A stretch of 64,000 nucleotides of DNA from Paralithodes platypus (Eukaryota > Arthropoda > Malacostraca > Decapoda > Lithodidae): the NCBI GenBank assembly GCA_032716605.1, contig CM064495.1:25265760-25329759 (forward strand). The letters run 5' to 3'. The notes below the pieces were generated by a model that had not been told where the DNA came from, ran no database searches, and saw only the letters and a program-made list of their open reading frames with translations. A program made the translations under genes and the position numbers. Numbering within the stretch: position 1 is the stretch's first letter; every line of letters begins with the position of its first letter. Below, piece by piece: positions 41,937-50,375 of this stretch.

Positions 41937-42133
41937 GATGGCGTCGGGGTAGATACTGTTGCTGTGGCGTCGTTTACGCCTGGTGGCGCCACCTACCGTC
42001 CCATGATACGAAAAATGTACGCGCGGCATTCGAAAGCACGCACGCAAGCAATGGGCGTTCAAGAGCCCTTCCGGGTTGCGCGGGCCGAGGTTGTTATGGG
42101 CGTTCAAGAGCCCTTCCGGGTTGGAGGGGTTAA

Positions 42134-42715
42134 TGGAGTTGAGATCATCATGAGGAGTACTATGGGCCACATCAACACCCAGCAGGTCCTCTATAGCCAT
42201 GATTTGTAAGCGATGCTCATCAGAATGTGGCTTGACGAGAACATCCTTGCCTTGGGTAAAGAGGTGGGTTTCATCTAAGGGACCACTTTTCAGAACAACG
42301 TCCTCATAGAGCAGGAAGGAGTCCAAGTCCTTGAAACTACCCACCTTGGGTGATAGTTTAACAAAGGTTTGATAAGGAGCTGGGAAGAGGTCCCTCAATG
42401 CAGGGAGACTCATTTTTGCCGTCTTGGAAATAAACTTCTTCTTGACCTTGGAGTGCAAGGGGCCTGGTGGCTTGGAAATATCAACATTGCCCAATGGGGT
42501 CGGCCCCGTGGAAGAACCAGGAGCACTGTCCACCACTGGTGCAGATGTAATGGAGGTACTTGAAGTGGAAACTTTCTGAGTGGGGACATCATCGCCTAGA
42601 TCCATTGATTGAGTGGCTGAGGCCAACTCACTCACACCCTTATCTGATGAAGGGGGTGGGGTAGTGACAGGACCCTGGGAACTGGACCCAGCAGTATTGG
42701 GGACTGGTAAATAAG
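42134..42715 (-). pseudogene. LINE ORF1, N-terminal part
   Basis: The open frame reads a Ser/Thr/Pro-rich start, then KMSLPALRDLFPAPYQTFVK, DSFLLYEDVVLKSG and QGKDVLVKPHSDEHRLQIMA, down to LNSI at the TTAA. It then runs by chance in frame through the piggyBac end into the transposase, giving a 1024-residue open frame. The real continuation is at 37679. The true start is uncertain, because the 5' end abuts a DIRS-like terminus at 42713. Confidence 0.75.
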
Positions 42716-42885
42716 GCAATTTAGTAATGGTTCTCTCCGTCAATGATGTGAGAGCCTTATATATATAAGGGCTCCCCGGAGACCCCCGTGAGGGTCCCGG
42801 AGAAAGCATTAACGCGACCCAAATATATAAAAAGTACATCCTAGGGTGAAACCCTTTACTTAGTTCCTAGGGAACGTCATTAAAA
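42713..42885 (+). mobile_element. Diverged DIRS-type left terminal repeat
   Basis: Words in order match the repeat at 2270-2418/2953 onward: CAATTTAGTAATGG, CGTCAATGATGTGAGAGCC, a GC-rich palindrome (CTCCCCGGAGACCCCC), AAGTACATCCTAGG, TTCCTAGGGAACGTCATT. The counterparts are CAATTTATTGGTGG, CGTCAATGACGTAAGAGCC, CTCCTCAGAGCCCGGG, AAGATCATCTTAGG and TTCCTAAGGTACGTCATT. It probably marks the end of a further, older DIRS element or the site where the LINE 5' end landed. Confidence 0.55.
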
Positions 42886-42960
42886 AAGGTAACCATTAGA
42901 AAAAGAAAGAACATTTTTATGAGTAAAAGATTAGAAACTACGAATGTTGCGTTACTAAAC

Positions 42961-43033
42961 TGCCTTCGTGGTGTAATGCATAAGGTGTTGATATTCGGTG
43001 TGAGCGTCCTGGGTTCGAATCCACGGACTGCCA
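42961..43033 (+). other. tRNA-like sequence (SINE head or tRNA pseudogene)
   Basis: Has an A-box-like TGGTGTAATGCATAAGG and a B box GGGTTCGAATCC at the right distance. The anticodon, acceptor and T stems pair poorly, so it is not a functional tRNA. The probable SINE body after 43033 was not recognised. Confidence 0.5.
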
Positions 43034-43394
43034 CATGTGTTTGTAATATTTCATTAATCGATTTTAGGAGTAGAGTTGGTTGTTGGATAGAACATAATAA
43101 TTAACTAGAGCGCCGTTATACAGTCCTTCCCTTGCACGCGTCCTCCAGCTGGCCACGCTGGGTTCATTTGTCCTTCGTGTGGTCGCATCCCGCGTGGGAG
43201 GTTGTGCTGGTTTTGTGCTCTCGGGATGTGCTACTTTTCATCTACGGACGTTTCCTGCTACCTCTTCTGGGAAGTATATGTTACTTTATAGTAAGGAGGC
43301 ATCATAGATATATATTTTGTATTGAGCATTTTTCAGAGAGAGCTGAGATTCTCCCGCGGGACATGCCACATGCCATAACCATTATTATTATATA
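43034..43394. other. Gene-free stretch
   Basis: No recognisable gene or repeat boundary. It may contain the body of the tRNA-like SINE. Confidence 0.35.
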
Positions 43395-43691
43395 GGGGAG
43401 AGCGGTGATGGTTCGGACACTTTTTTTTAAAATATTTGTAGAAATTCAGGTTTAAGCAGTAGTATAATCTAGTTGATGTTAAAATGTTGCTTCGTTATTT
43501 GGTTCTTTAGCCTAATTATTTCAAACCCTTAGCTCTTTTCAGTTTTGAGCTATAGTTCCCGAAACACAAGTTTCTAAATCGTCCGAACCTTCCCTACCAG
43601 TGGTGATGGTTCGGTCAGAAGGGTGGGATGGTTCGGTCACGTATATTAATTGGCATAATCTTAAAATTATGTGAGTTGGATTTGCTAAAAA
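43395..43691. mobile_element. Left end of an unclassified inverted-repeat element
   Basis: GGTGATGGTTCGGAC near 43404 is complementary to GTCCGAACCATCACC at about 52582-52597. The word GGTGATGGTTCGG or GGGATGGTTCGG recurs at about 43600 and 43625. This suggests terminal and subterminal repeats of a DNA element into which DIRS copy 4 (44321-52337) was inserted. No transposase was seen. Confidence 0.5.
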
Positions 43692-44145
43692 CAAGAATTG
43701 GTCAATATTTACGAGTCGCACCACAGCTGGGATCTCATTTCTAATGGTAGTTTTGGGTTCCTATCATTCTATGCTTCATTGCTATATACATTTTATTCAC
43801 AGTATTTATTTTTTATTTTTTTTGCATTAACCTAACCAAAAAACCTAACCTAACCTAACCTAACCTAACCTAAATGTATTTGGGGGCTATTAGGTTAAGT
43901 TAGGTTAAGTTAGGTTAAGTTAGGTTAAGTTAGGTTAAGTTAAGTTAAGTTAAGTTAGGTTAGGTTAGGTTAGGTTAGGTTTTTTGGTTAGTGTAATGCT
44001 AAAAAAAAATGTGTAAGTCAAGAAAAAAAAAAAAAATCCTGTGGATAAAAAGTATATAGCAATGAAGCATAGAATGATAGGAACCCAAAACTACCATTAA
44101 AAATGAGATCCCAGCTGTGGTGCGACTCATAAATATTGACCCAAG
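43692..44145. repeat. Large palindrome with telomere-like (TTAGG)n core
   Basis: The arms 43692-43880 and 43890-44145 are inverted copies (for example CACCACAGCTGGGATCTCAT against ATGAGATCCCAGCTGTGGTG). The centre holds CCTAA repeats on the left arm (43847-43874) and TTAGG/TTAAG repeats on the right arm (43890-43982). TTAGG is the arthropod telomere unit. It is embedded in a foldback, so this is an internal element rather than a chromosome end. Confidence 0.75.
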
Positions 44146-44320
44146 AATTTATCAATTCAAAGACATTTTATTTTGCTAAAATACAAAATTAAACTTCATA
44201 ATCGAAATTAACCTCTTCATATTTGTAAACAAAAAATATTGAAAACAAACTGGATTATACTTAACCAGAATTATGGATAATGTACTTATCCATAAATCAA
44301 ATAAACATACAGTACCTTTA

Positions 44321-44621
44321 TTTGTTAGTAGTCTTGGCAAATCCAACGTCAAGACTATTAACCTAATTGCAATGACGACTTGTCTATTTTGACTGCTATG
44401 TCGTCATTCCAACCGCGGTTAAAAAGAAAACGTCTAGAGTCTACTCCTTATCTTGCTCTAGGAGACGTGGAACCTTAACCAAAACTACCACCGAAGGTGA
44501 AAAAAGCATAGAAGAGAAGAAAAAGGGGTTTACCTTAGTTACCGCTTAAGGCCCATCCCGTGTTCCGTCATGTGCAGATCCCTGTCGAACGTGCGCATGA
44601 GCGACCCTCTCTTGTCATCAT
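44321..44621 (+). mobile_element. DIRS copy 4 left inverted terminal repeat
   Basis: TTTGTTAGTAGTCTTGGCAA onward to the CTCTCTTGTCATC block is the complement of 51967-52290. One small mismatch block lies after GGAGACGT. Base composition is ordinary here, unlike the interior. Confidence 0.93.
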
Positions 44622-45124
44622 TTTTTCACGCGCTCCATTGAATGAAGTCGCTTTTGTTGTGCTCCTTTAATTCACCCTGTTTAGGTTCGTTTCGGCTTAT
44701 CTGGCCTTCTTTTTTGTTAGACAGATGTTACGTGATCTAGGGCACACGTAAATGGGCTCCTAAGTGTGTATAATGGAGACGCGTGTGGAAATAGCCTACC
44801 GAAGGTTCAGGGGCGCCTGGCGTTCCTCGTATATGTTTTTCATTCTTTCTCTTTTCATATTCTTTTTTCCTGTTAGTCTGGGCATAGTTTAGCTTTTAGC
44901 TTAATTTAGCCTAGCTCGTTTTCTCATTCAGGAATTGCTATGCCCCTATGAGTTTTCATTTTTTCATAGCCTAGGTGTACCGTTGGTAAACAATCTGAGA
45001 TTTCGTTGGTGGCGGTGCTGTTTGTAGAGTTTGTGTCGGCCGCATTATTAGCGTTATTCCCGAGTCCCCCCTTTCGAGTCCTTCACTCTGTCTCAAGGGC
45101 CTGGGCGACAGGTGGTTCGTGATA

Positions 45125-45320
45125 CTCCAGGGGTACCCCACGGGGGCCCCTCCTTCACACCACAGGGTTTTTCGCCCCTGACACATTCTCTGCTCACGGC
45201 TAGGCCACCCTTTTTCTCACCAGTTTCATTTACTGGTTTTTGTTTTCTCTTCCTGTTTCACCTCCATCCTTTCATAGTCTTTTGCCCAATCCAGGGGTAC
45301 CCCACGGGGGCCCCTGTTTG
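45125..45320 (+). repeat. Direct repeat pair in the copy 4 leader
   Basis: TCCAGGGGTACCCCACGGGG, followed by GCCCCT, occurs at about 45127 and again at about 45291. Each contains GGGGTACCCC, a perfect palindrome. The function is unknown; it may be part of a promoter or packaging signal. Confidence 0.7.
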
Positions 45321-45596
45321 TGCGAAACCACCCTCCCTGCCACTTCTCCTCGTGGGCTTAGCTCTATCTCTGTGGGTTGGGTGGTTCCTGGGGGATGTGC
45401 CTCCTCTCCCCTGGTGTGTCTTCCTTGCCTCTCCCTTTACCGGTTGAGTCAGGATAAATTCAAGGAAGACACTGCTCAGCTTGATGGCCATCATTGCTTG
45501 GAGTTCATAAGGAGATGACGCATTTTTTGTGGCCTTTTTTGGTATTCCCTAGACGCTCCTCTCGCTTTTTTTCGGCGCCGGACCATCTCGGCCGGT

Positions 45597-45739
45597 CCCG
45601 CAAATTTGCGGGAGCTCGATTCGGTCTTCTGGGACGTTTCGGCTCCCCGCAAATTTGCGGAGATCGGTGGGGGGTCCCGCAAAATTGCGGGAGGGTGGTG
45701 TCGGTACGGTTATGCCTCCATTGGCCCGCAAATTTGCGG
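45597..45739. promoter_or_regulatory. Four copies of a CCGCAAATTTGCGG palindrome
   Basis: Palindromes lie at 45597-45612, 45647-45660, 45676-45691 (one mismatch, AAAATT) and 45726-45739, spaced 29-50 bases apart. They are among the few A-containing words kept in this A-poor region. They sit in the leader upstream of gag. Repeated perfect dyads suggest binding sites for a dimeric protein. Confidence 0.7.
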
Positions 45740-45875
45740 TAATAGTTGGCTTTCACTATTGACTTTTTGTTATGTCATCTTGTTGCCTGATACTATATTG
45801 GTGTATGCACTTTACTGGTGTTATAGGCCCTGCATGTAAGATGTTGAGTGGTGGTTAACACTTTCTCCATCTTTG

Positions 45876-46068
45876 CAGGTTCTGCTAGTGCTCTTCCGCC
45901 TCGGCCGCCCTCCTCACCTACCTCTGTGCTCCCAGTTTAGGGTGAGTCCGGATACCTGTTTGCATGTGTGTTCCTGTTTCCCCATGCTCCTTCCCTGATT
46001 CTTCTTGGACATTCTCTCCACTTACTCCTTCGACGTGCTGATTATGGTGTGTGTTCTTCCAGTGCAGG
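45876..46068 (+). promoter_or_regulatory. Candidate splice sites in the copy 4 leader
   Basis: Acceptor-like CCATCTTTGCAG ends at 45878. Donor-like TTTAGGGTGAGTCC has its GT at 45942-45943. A second acceptor-like GTTCTTCCAGTGCAG ends at 46067, just before the gag Cys cluster. The first pair is homologous to the sites flanking 23658-23836 in copy 2. Inferred only. Confidence 0.4.
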
Positions 46069-48142
46069 TAGGCTGCCTTGCTTTCGCCTTGGTTGTCGCT
46101 CCCCGTGCTTGGAGAGCCACAAGTCCTGCGTGCGCCACTCGCTCTGTGTGTCCTCTACGGCCTACCTCCCTGCTCTGTGTGGCACGTGTCTGGCCCTGGT
46201 GGATGTGCTGCACCATGGCCCTGGTTCCTCGGCGGCGGCTGTGGCCTCTGCTTCCCTTCCGTCGGTGTGGACGATGGTCTCCCGCCACATTAGGACTGTG
46301 GGCCACCGTTCCCCGGCCTTTGTTGCCGACCGGATCCGCGTCGCCCTGGGTATCCCTGACCCGACTGAAGGCCGTTCACCTGGCCCTCTCCCTGCTCGGG
46401 CCCTCTCCCCTGGGTCCCGCAGCCGGTTGTCCCATCGTCGGGGGGTTCCCCAGCTCCGTCCACGCTCTCGCTCGCCTCGTCGTCCGTCCTCTACTGCCCC
46501 TCGTCGTCCTCCTGATCGCCTTGCCGACGCCCATCGCCCTCGTCATGGTTCTCGCCCTGAGGCCGGGGTTAGCGGCTCTGCCCCTGTGCGCCCTCCCCTG
46601 GCCTCTACGGATAGGGGCTCTACTCCCTTCCGCCCGCTTCCCCAGCCCAGACGACTTCCTCTTACGTTGTCCTCTCCGCGCGCGGTTGTTCATGCTGTAG
46701 CTGGCCCTCTGCTCCCTCCTCCTACACTGTCCAGGAGGGTCCGCCTGGATGTCGTTGCTTCTCCTACTTCACCTGCTTCAGTGCCTATTCTTCCTTAACG
46801 TCTCGTCCCACGGTGGAGGTCCCTCCCTCCTCCGCCTCGGTGTCGGGCCGCCCTGTTATCTCAGCCCCGGGGATCCTTGCTCTGTTTCTCCCCGCGGCTC
46901 CTTCTGGCCTCCTTTCACCCGGCCAGCCTTCTCACTCCCATCGTCCTGCTCCTCCTCATTCTTCTCTTCCTGACCTTCACTTACCGTCTCGCCAGGGGGG
47001 TACCCCTCCTCTTGCCTCGGTGGGGTTTCGCGAGGTTTCGGGGTCCCCTTTCTCAGGAGCTGACGTGTCGCTGGAAGAGGGGGATGGTGCTGTTTCCCCC
47101 TCGGCCGTTCGTGATCGGGGACGAGTCCCTCAACGGCGACACAACCGTCGTCGCTCGCCTTCCTTGGGCCGCGACGCTGCTGGTTCGTGTCGTGGGTCTC
47201 GCTCCCGCTCACGCTCGCCCCTGCGGGCCGGCCAATCTTGGGGGGGGTCGCCTCTCTCGGATCGATTGTCGGCTATGCAGGGCTGGGTTGTGTCACGCAT
47301 CGACGGGCGCTTGGAGTCGATGCAAGACTCCCTCTTCTCGCGCTTCTTGGCGGTGACTCACCCTCAGCGCCTCACCCTACCTACCCCTGCTACGGTCCCC
47401 CTCCTTTCTGCAGGCCTACGCTCTGGTCAGACTTCAGCCGCCCTGACATCCTTCCGGCTGTTCAGTCCCTGGCTGTGTTGACGGGTCTGATCTCCTATGG
47501 GACAGGTTTGTGCGACGCCGGTACGCCTGGCTTAGCCATCATGCTCGGTCACCCTCTCCCATTGGAGGCCTGGTTTGCTGAGGCCTTCGACTTCACACAC
47601 CGATCCGTCGACGGCTCTCCTTCAGTCCCTCCCCCGGAGTCATCACTGATTTTGCCTCCTCTTGTGTCTGTCGGCGGGTTGGAGGGCGCGTTCTGGTCCT
47701 GGATAAGCGCGCCCGTTCTTGAACTTTGTTCTATTGCTACCCCGTTCTTCTCTCACCCGGATCAGCCCTCTGTCGCCAAGGTTTTTCCCTTGCGACAGAG
47801 GGTGACGGACTTATTGTCTTGTCTTTAGGTTCCCTCCAGACGTCTGTTCACCACCTGCGGCTTTTCGAGGCGTCTGCGCCAGGCGATCTTCGCGAGGGTT
47901 TGGACCGCGTTCAGCGGATCCACCTTCGGCTCGCGGTGTCTTTGGTTCCCGAGCTGAAGGCGGTTTTGTGCGCGGCAACTCGGCAACGCCCGACGGTACA
48001 GTCCTCGTTCTGCCGGCTGGCCCCCTTGGATATTCGTCAGGGTTTGTTGTACTCTGCGCTATATACGTCGTTTTTTTTTAAGCAGGATGCTTGGGAATGC
48101 TACGCTTCTCTGTCGGCGGCCCCTGCTTCCGACACGCGATGA
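45968..48142 (+). pseudogene. DIRS copy 4 gag-like region, shifted frames
   Basis: The N-terminal Cys/His cluster is preserved in frame 2 (CFRLGCRSPCLESHKSCVRH, then SLCV and CGTC). It matches the copy 1 cluster ligand by ligand. The Ser/Pro/Arg-rich linker continues to 46798 and in another frame to 47481. The central block returns at 47187-47828 with LWSDFSRPDILPAVQSL and PLEAWFAEAFDFT (compare PWSDFSKLDAHNAIKSL and PWVEWAAEAAKFA in copy 1). At least two frame changes break the protein. Because stops need A, several frames look open here by chance. Confidence 0.7.
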
Positions 48143-48509
48143 CGCGCTGTGTCGTTGCGGACCCTGCTTACGACACGCACCGACGCGCTGTGTTGCGCGC
48201 GGGGTCTTCTCTGTCCCGTCCTTCTGCTGGTCCTCTTCGGGGTGTTGCTGCATGTGCTGCCGCCTTGCACGGGCGCAGGACTGGGACGTTGCAGGCCAGT
48301 GCGTCGGTTCCGCCTAGCACTTCTGTTCTTGCCCCTTTCATCCCCGCCGTGTCGGGGCTGGCCGGCCTTCCACTTCCGGCAGCCCCGCGACGGCCTGGGG
48401 TTGGGGTGGCCCGCCCTTTTCGACGAGGTTGGAGGGGGGGGGGTAGAGGAGGTCAACGTGGCGCTCATGCCCGCACGGCCCGTACCGGGAGTACCTCCAC
48501 GTCAACACA

Positions 48510-49484
48510 ATGTGTAGGTTCTCTGGGTCGGCCTCCTTGTTCTCCTTCTCGCCTGGCCGACCGGGTCGCTCCCCTCCTCTCGGGTGCTCCCTCGGGTTGT
48601 TTTCGCCCTTGCGCCCCTCGGTGGCCGCGAGGGACGTTGGGGGCGGCGGGTTGCGGGGAGGGGTCTCACCTGGAGGTGGACGTCCAGACCCCCACTCCGC
48701 TCTTGTCACCGACGCCGGCCCATCTCTTCAGGGGTGGCCCACATGTTCACTTCCATGCCCGAGCTGGGTAGCGTCGAGGGAGTTGACCGCCGGTCGCCCG
48801 GTTTTCCTCTCCCGTGTCTTTCTGGTACCGTAGACGAACTGCGCCGCGATGCGACCAGTGGTGGATCTGTCGGCCCTCAACGGGCACATCGTGCACACAC
48901 GGTTTCGGATGCTTCCGGTACCCCTGGTACGCCTGGCCCTGCGCCCTCTGTCGGGGGTAGTGTCGCTGGCCCTCCAGGATGCGTCTTGGCTCGTTCCTCT
49001 CCATCCTCGCTTCCAGCGATTCTTGGCCGTTCGGACTTCCGATCGTGTGTTCCTGTTCGACGGCCTTCCCTTCGGTCTCCACATCGCGCCGCGGATCTTC
49101 TCCGCACTGGTGGGGCGGGCTCTGGGTCCTCTCCTCAGGAGCGGGCTCCAGATCCTGTTTTCCTTGGCCGATTGGTTGGTAGTTTCCGAAGCCCTAGGAC
49201 TGTGCATTGGCGACGCCCTCACAGTCGTTCGCAACATCGCACGGTTAGGGTTCCCCTTCGATGTTTCCAAGTCACGCTTGACCCCGTCGCGTGTCGTGCC
49301 ATGGGTCGGTCTCGCATGGGTTTTGTCCGGCGCTACGGTGACCCGGGGTCTGCCGGCCGCGGTGCACCTTCGGTGGAAGGTCTTCGCCGTGTTGCACTCG
49401 GTCTCCCTCCCGGGGTGGCTCTGGGACTCGTTCGTGGGTTCGCTGCATTGGGCCGCTCTGCCCCTTCCCTTAGGGAGCCTCTGA
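48510..49484 (+). pseudogene. DIRS copy 4 reverse transcriptase with altered active site
   Basis: RT is read in one frame: VFLSRVFLVP, an in-frame TAG (48831-48833), then RPVVDLSALNGHI, VSLALQDASWLVPLHPRFQR, VFLFDGLPFGLHIAPRIFSA and ILFSLADWLVVSE. DIRS RTs normally have L-D-L-Q-D-A-Y in motif A and Y-L-D-D in motif C. Here the first Asp of motif A is Ala (GCC, 48969-48971). Motif C reads S-L-A-D (GCC, 49167-49169). Two of three metal-binding Asp are therefore missing and catalysis is not expected. The frame ends at a TGA (49482-49484). Confidence 0.8.
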
Positions 49485-49670
49485 CTACGCCGCCTCCTCC
49501 TCATGGGCACCGCGGTGTTTCCGTTGCCCCTATGGATCGGCTCCTGCCGCTCCCGCGTACCGCTCGCCGACGCTTCGGTCGCTGGGTTGCTCGGGGCTCG
49601 CTCTCTGCGGCTGTGCCCTGGACCGCCCCCCCGCCGACGGTCTGGGTAGCCACAGATACGTCGAGCGAGG

Positions 49671-50063
49671 TTGGGTGAGGTTCCCGATCGAACCTGGGAT
49701 GTCCACTTCCCGGCAGATGGGTGGGTCTCCCTCCACTTACCCGTCTATGCCCTCGGACTGTTGGTTCCTTTGTTCTTCCTGCGGGACCACGCGCTGGCCC
49801 TTCGGGGTAAGTCGGTGGCCTTCGGGTTGGACACTCAGACAAGCTGTCCACTGTTTCCTAATGCGGGGGTCCTCCAGGTCGTTGACTCTATTGGGGTCTC
49901 GGTGGAGTTGTTCTTCCTCGCGGATCGACACCCCTTCTCCTTGCATGCCTCCTCCCTGCCCGGGCCTGCCACCCTGTGGGCGGCCGCCCTGTCGAGAGGG
50001 CAGGGCGTTCTTGTAGAATGGGCGATGATACGGACTGTGTTCGCCGACCTCGCGGCTTCCTGA
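49671..50063 (+). pseudogene. DIRS copy 4 RNase H with altered active site
   Basis: Same frame as the RT. HLPVYALGLLVPLFFLRDHA aligns with HINAQELAVPLFFPRDHA of copy 2, with the catalytic Glu replaced by Ala. GLDTQTS aligns with WMDNMTT, keeping the Asp. ASSLPGPATLWAAALSR aligns with the usual HIPG-x-x-N-x-x-AD-x-LSR, with the last Asp read as Ala (GCC, 49983-49985) and Asn as Thr. RNase H activity is not expected. A TGA closes the frame at 50061-50063. Confidence 0.7.
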
Positions 50064-50375
50064 GGTGTTCCAGAGGTCGCCTTGTTCGCATCGTGGGTGC
50101 CGCGCCAGTTGCCTCTGGACCTCTCCCTCCGGCCTCGCGCTCCGGGGGGGGATCCGGACGCTTTCATGGTAGCCTGGTACAGGTGGCGGTCGATATACGT
50201 CTTTCCACCACCAGACGCGCTGTTGATGTTCCCAGTCCTCGCGAGGCTGCGGCTGTACCACGGCTGCGTCTGGCTCCTTGCGCCTCTGTGGCCGGCACGG
50301 GCTTGGTACGCCCGGTTGCCGCAGTGGTGCCCGTGTCCGGTCCCTCTACCTGTCTCCGGCTTCCACTTGGGGTAG
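50064..50375 (+). pseudogene. DIRS copy 4 methyltransferase-like segment
   Basis: Still in the RT frame: PEVALFASWVPRQLPLDLSL, DAFMVAWYRWRSIYVFPPPD and CVWLLAPLWPARAWYARL. DIRS elements normally have EVDLFAS at the start. Here Asp is Ala (GCC, 50079-50081). The same segment is seen in copy 3 (DWNRWSSIYLFPPPDASLM, LIAPLWPAQLWY). It is thought to descend from a DNA N6-adenine methyltransferase; activity is unproven even in intact relatives. Confidence 0.7.

Larger units (their letters stand above)
37684..42129 (-). mobile_element. piggyBac element A, inserted in LINE ORF1
   Basis: The 4446-bp element is flanked by TTAA (37680-37683 and 42130-42133). Its terminal repeats are CCCTCCAGCCCCGG and the complement of CCCCTCCAACCCGG. 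It holds one transposase gene on the minus strand and a 177-bp tandem array on its 3' side. Near the 5' end, two direct copies of a CCCGGAAGGGCTCTTGAACG block occur (about 42040-42120). A closely similar copy, inverted, is at 53848-58877. Confidence 0.93.
32135..42715 (-). mobile_element. RNase H-bearing LINE (I-like), near full length, with two nested insertions
   Basis: Minus-strand order: ORF1 with zinc knuckles (42715-42134 and 37679-36559), endonuclease (36521-35862), RT (35556-33848), RNase H and C-terminus (33881-32550), 3' UTR and an A-rich tail (about 32135-32176). A SINE (34549-34955) splits RT. A piggyBac element (37684-42129) splits ORF1 at TTAA. Without the inserts it is about 5.7 kb. 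ORF1 with CCHC knuckles plus RNase H after RT is the arrangement of the I group. A second 3' end of the family is at 1-603. Confidence 0.88.

Noticed and set aside
39765..42839. A 1024-residue single gene (domesticated transposase with new N-terminus)
   Set aside because: The TTAA and terminal repeat at 42130 lie inside the frame, and the N-terminal part continues in LINE ORF1 at 37679. The fusion is a by-product of insertion and is truncated by a frameshift.
42961..43033. Functional tRNA gene
   Set aside because: Good A and B boxes, but the acceptor, anticodon and T stems pair poorly.
43847..43982. A chromosome end or telomere
   Set aside because: The TTAGG/CCTAA repeats are short, opposed and enclosed in matching non-telomeric arms, with transposons on both sides.
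45240..45518. Small frames in the leader of DIRS copy 4 on both strands
   Set aside because: No conserved motif and no counterpart in other DIRS copies. Openness follows from base composition.
48728..49510. Long open frames on the minus strand across DIRS copy 4 (for example 48728-49510 and 50617-51300)
   Set aside because: Stops need A or T in combinations that are rare in this A-poor sequence, so frames stay open on both strands by chance. The RT, RNase H and recombinase motifs are all on the + strand.
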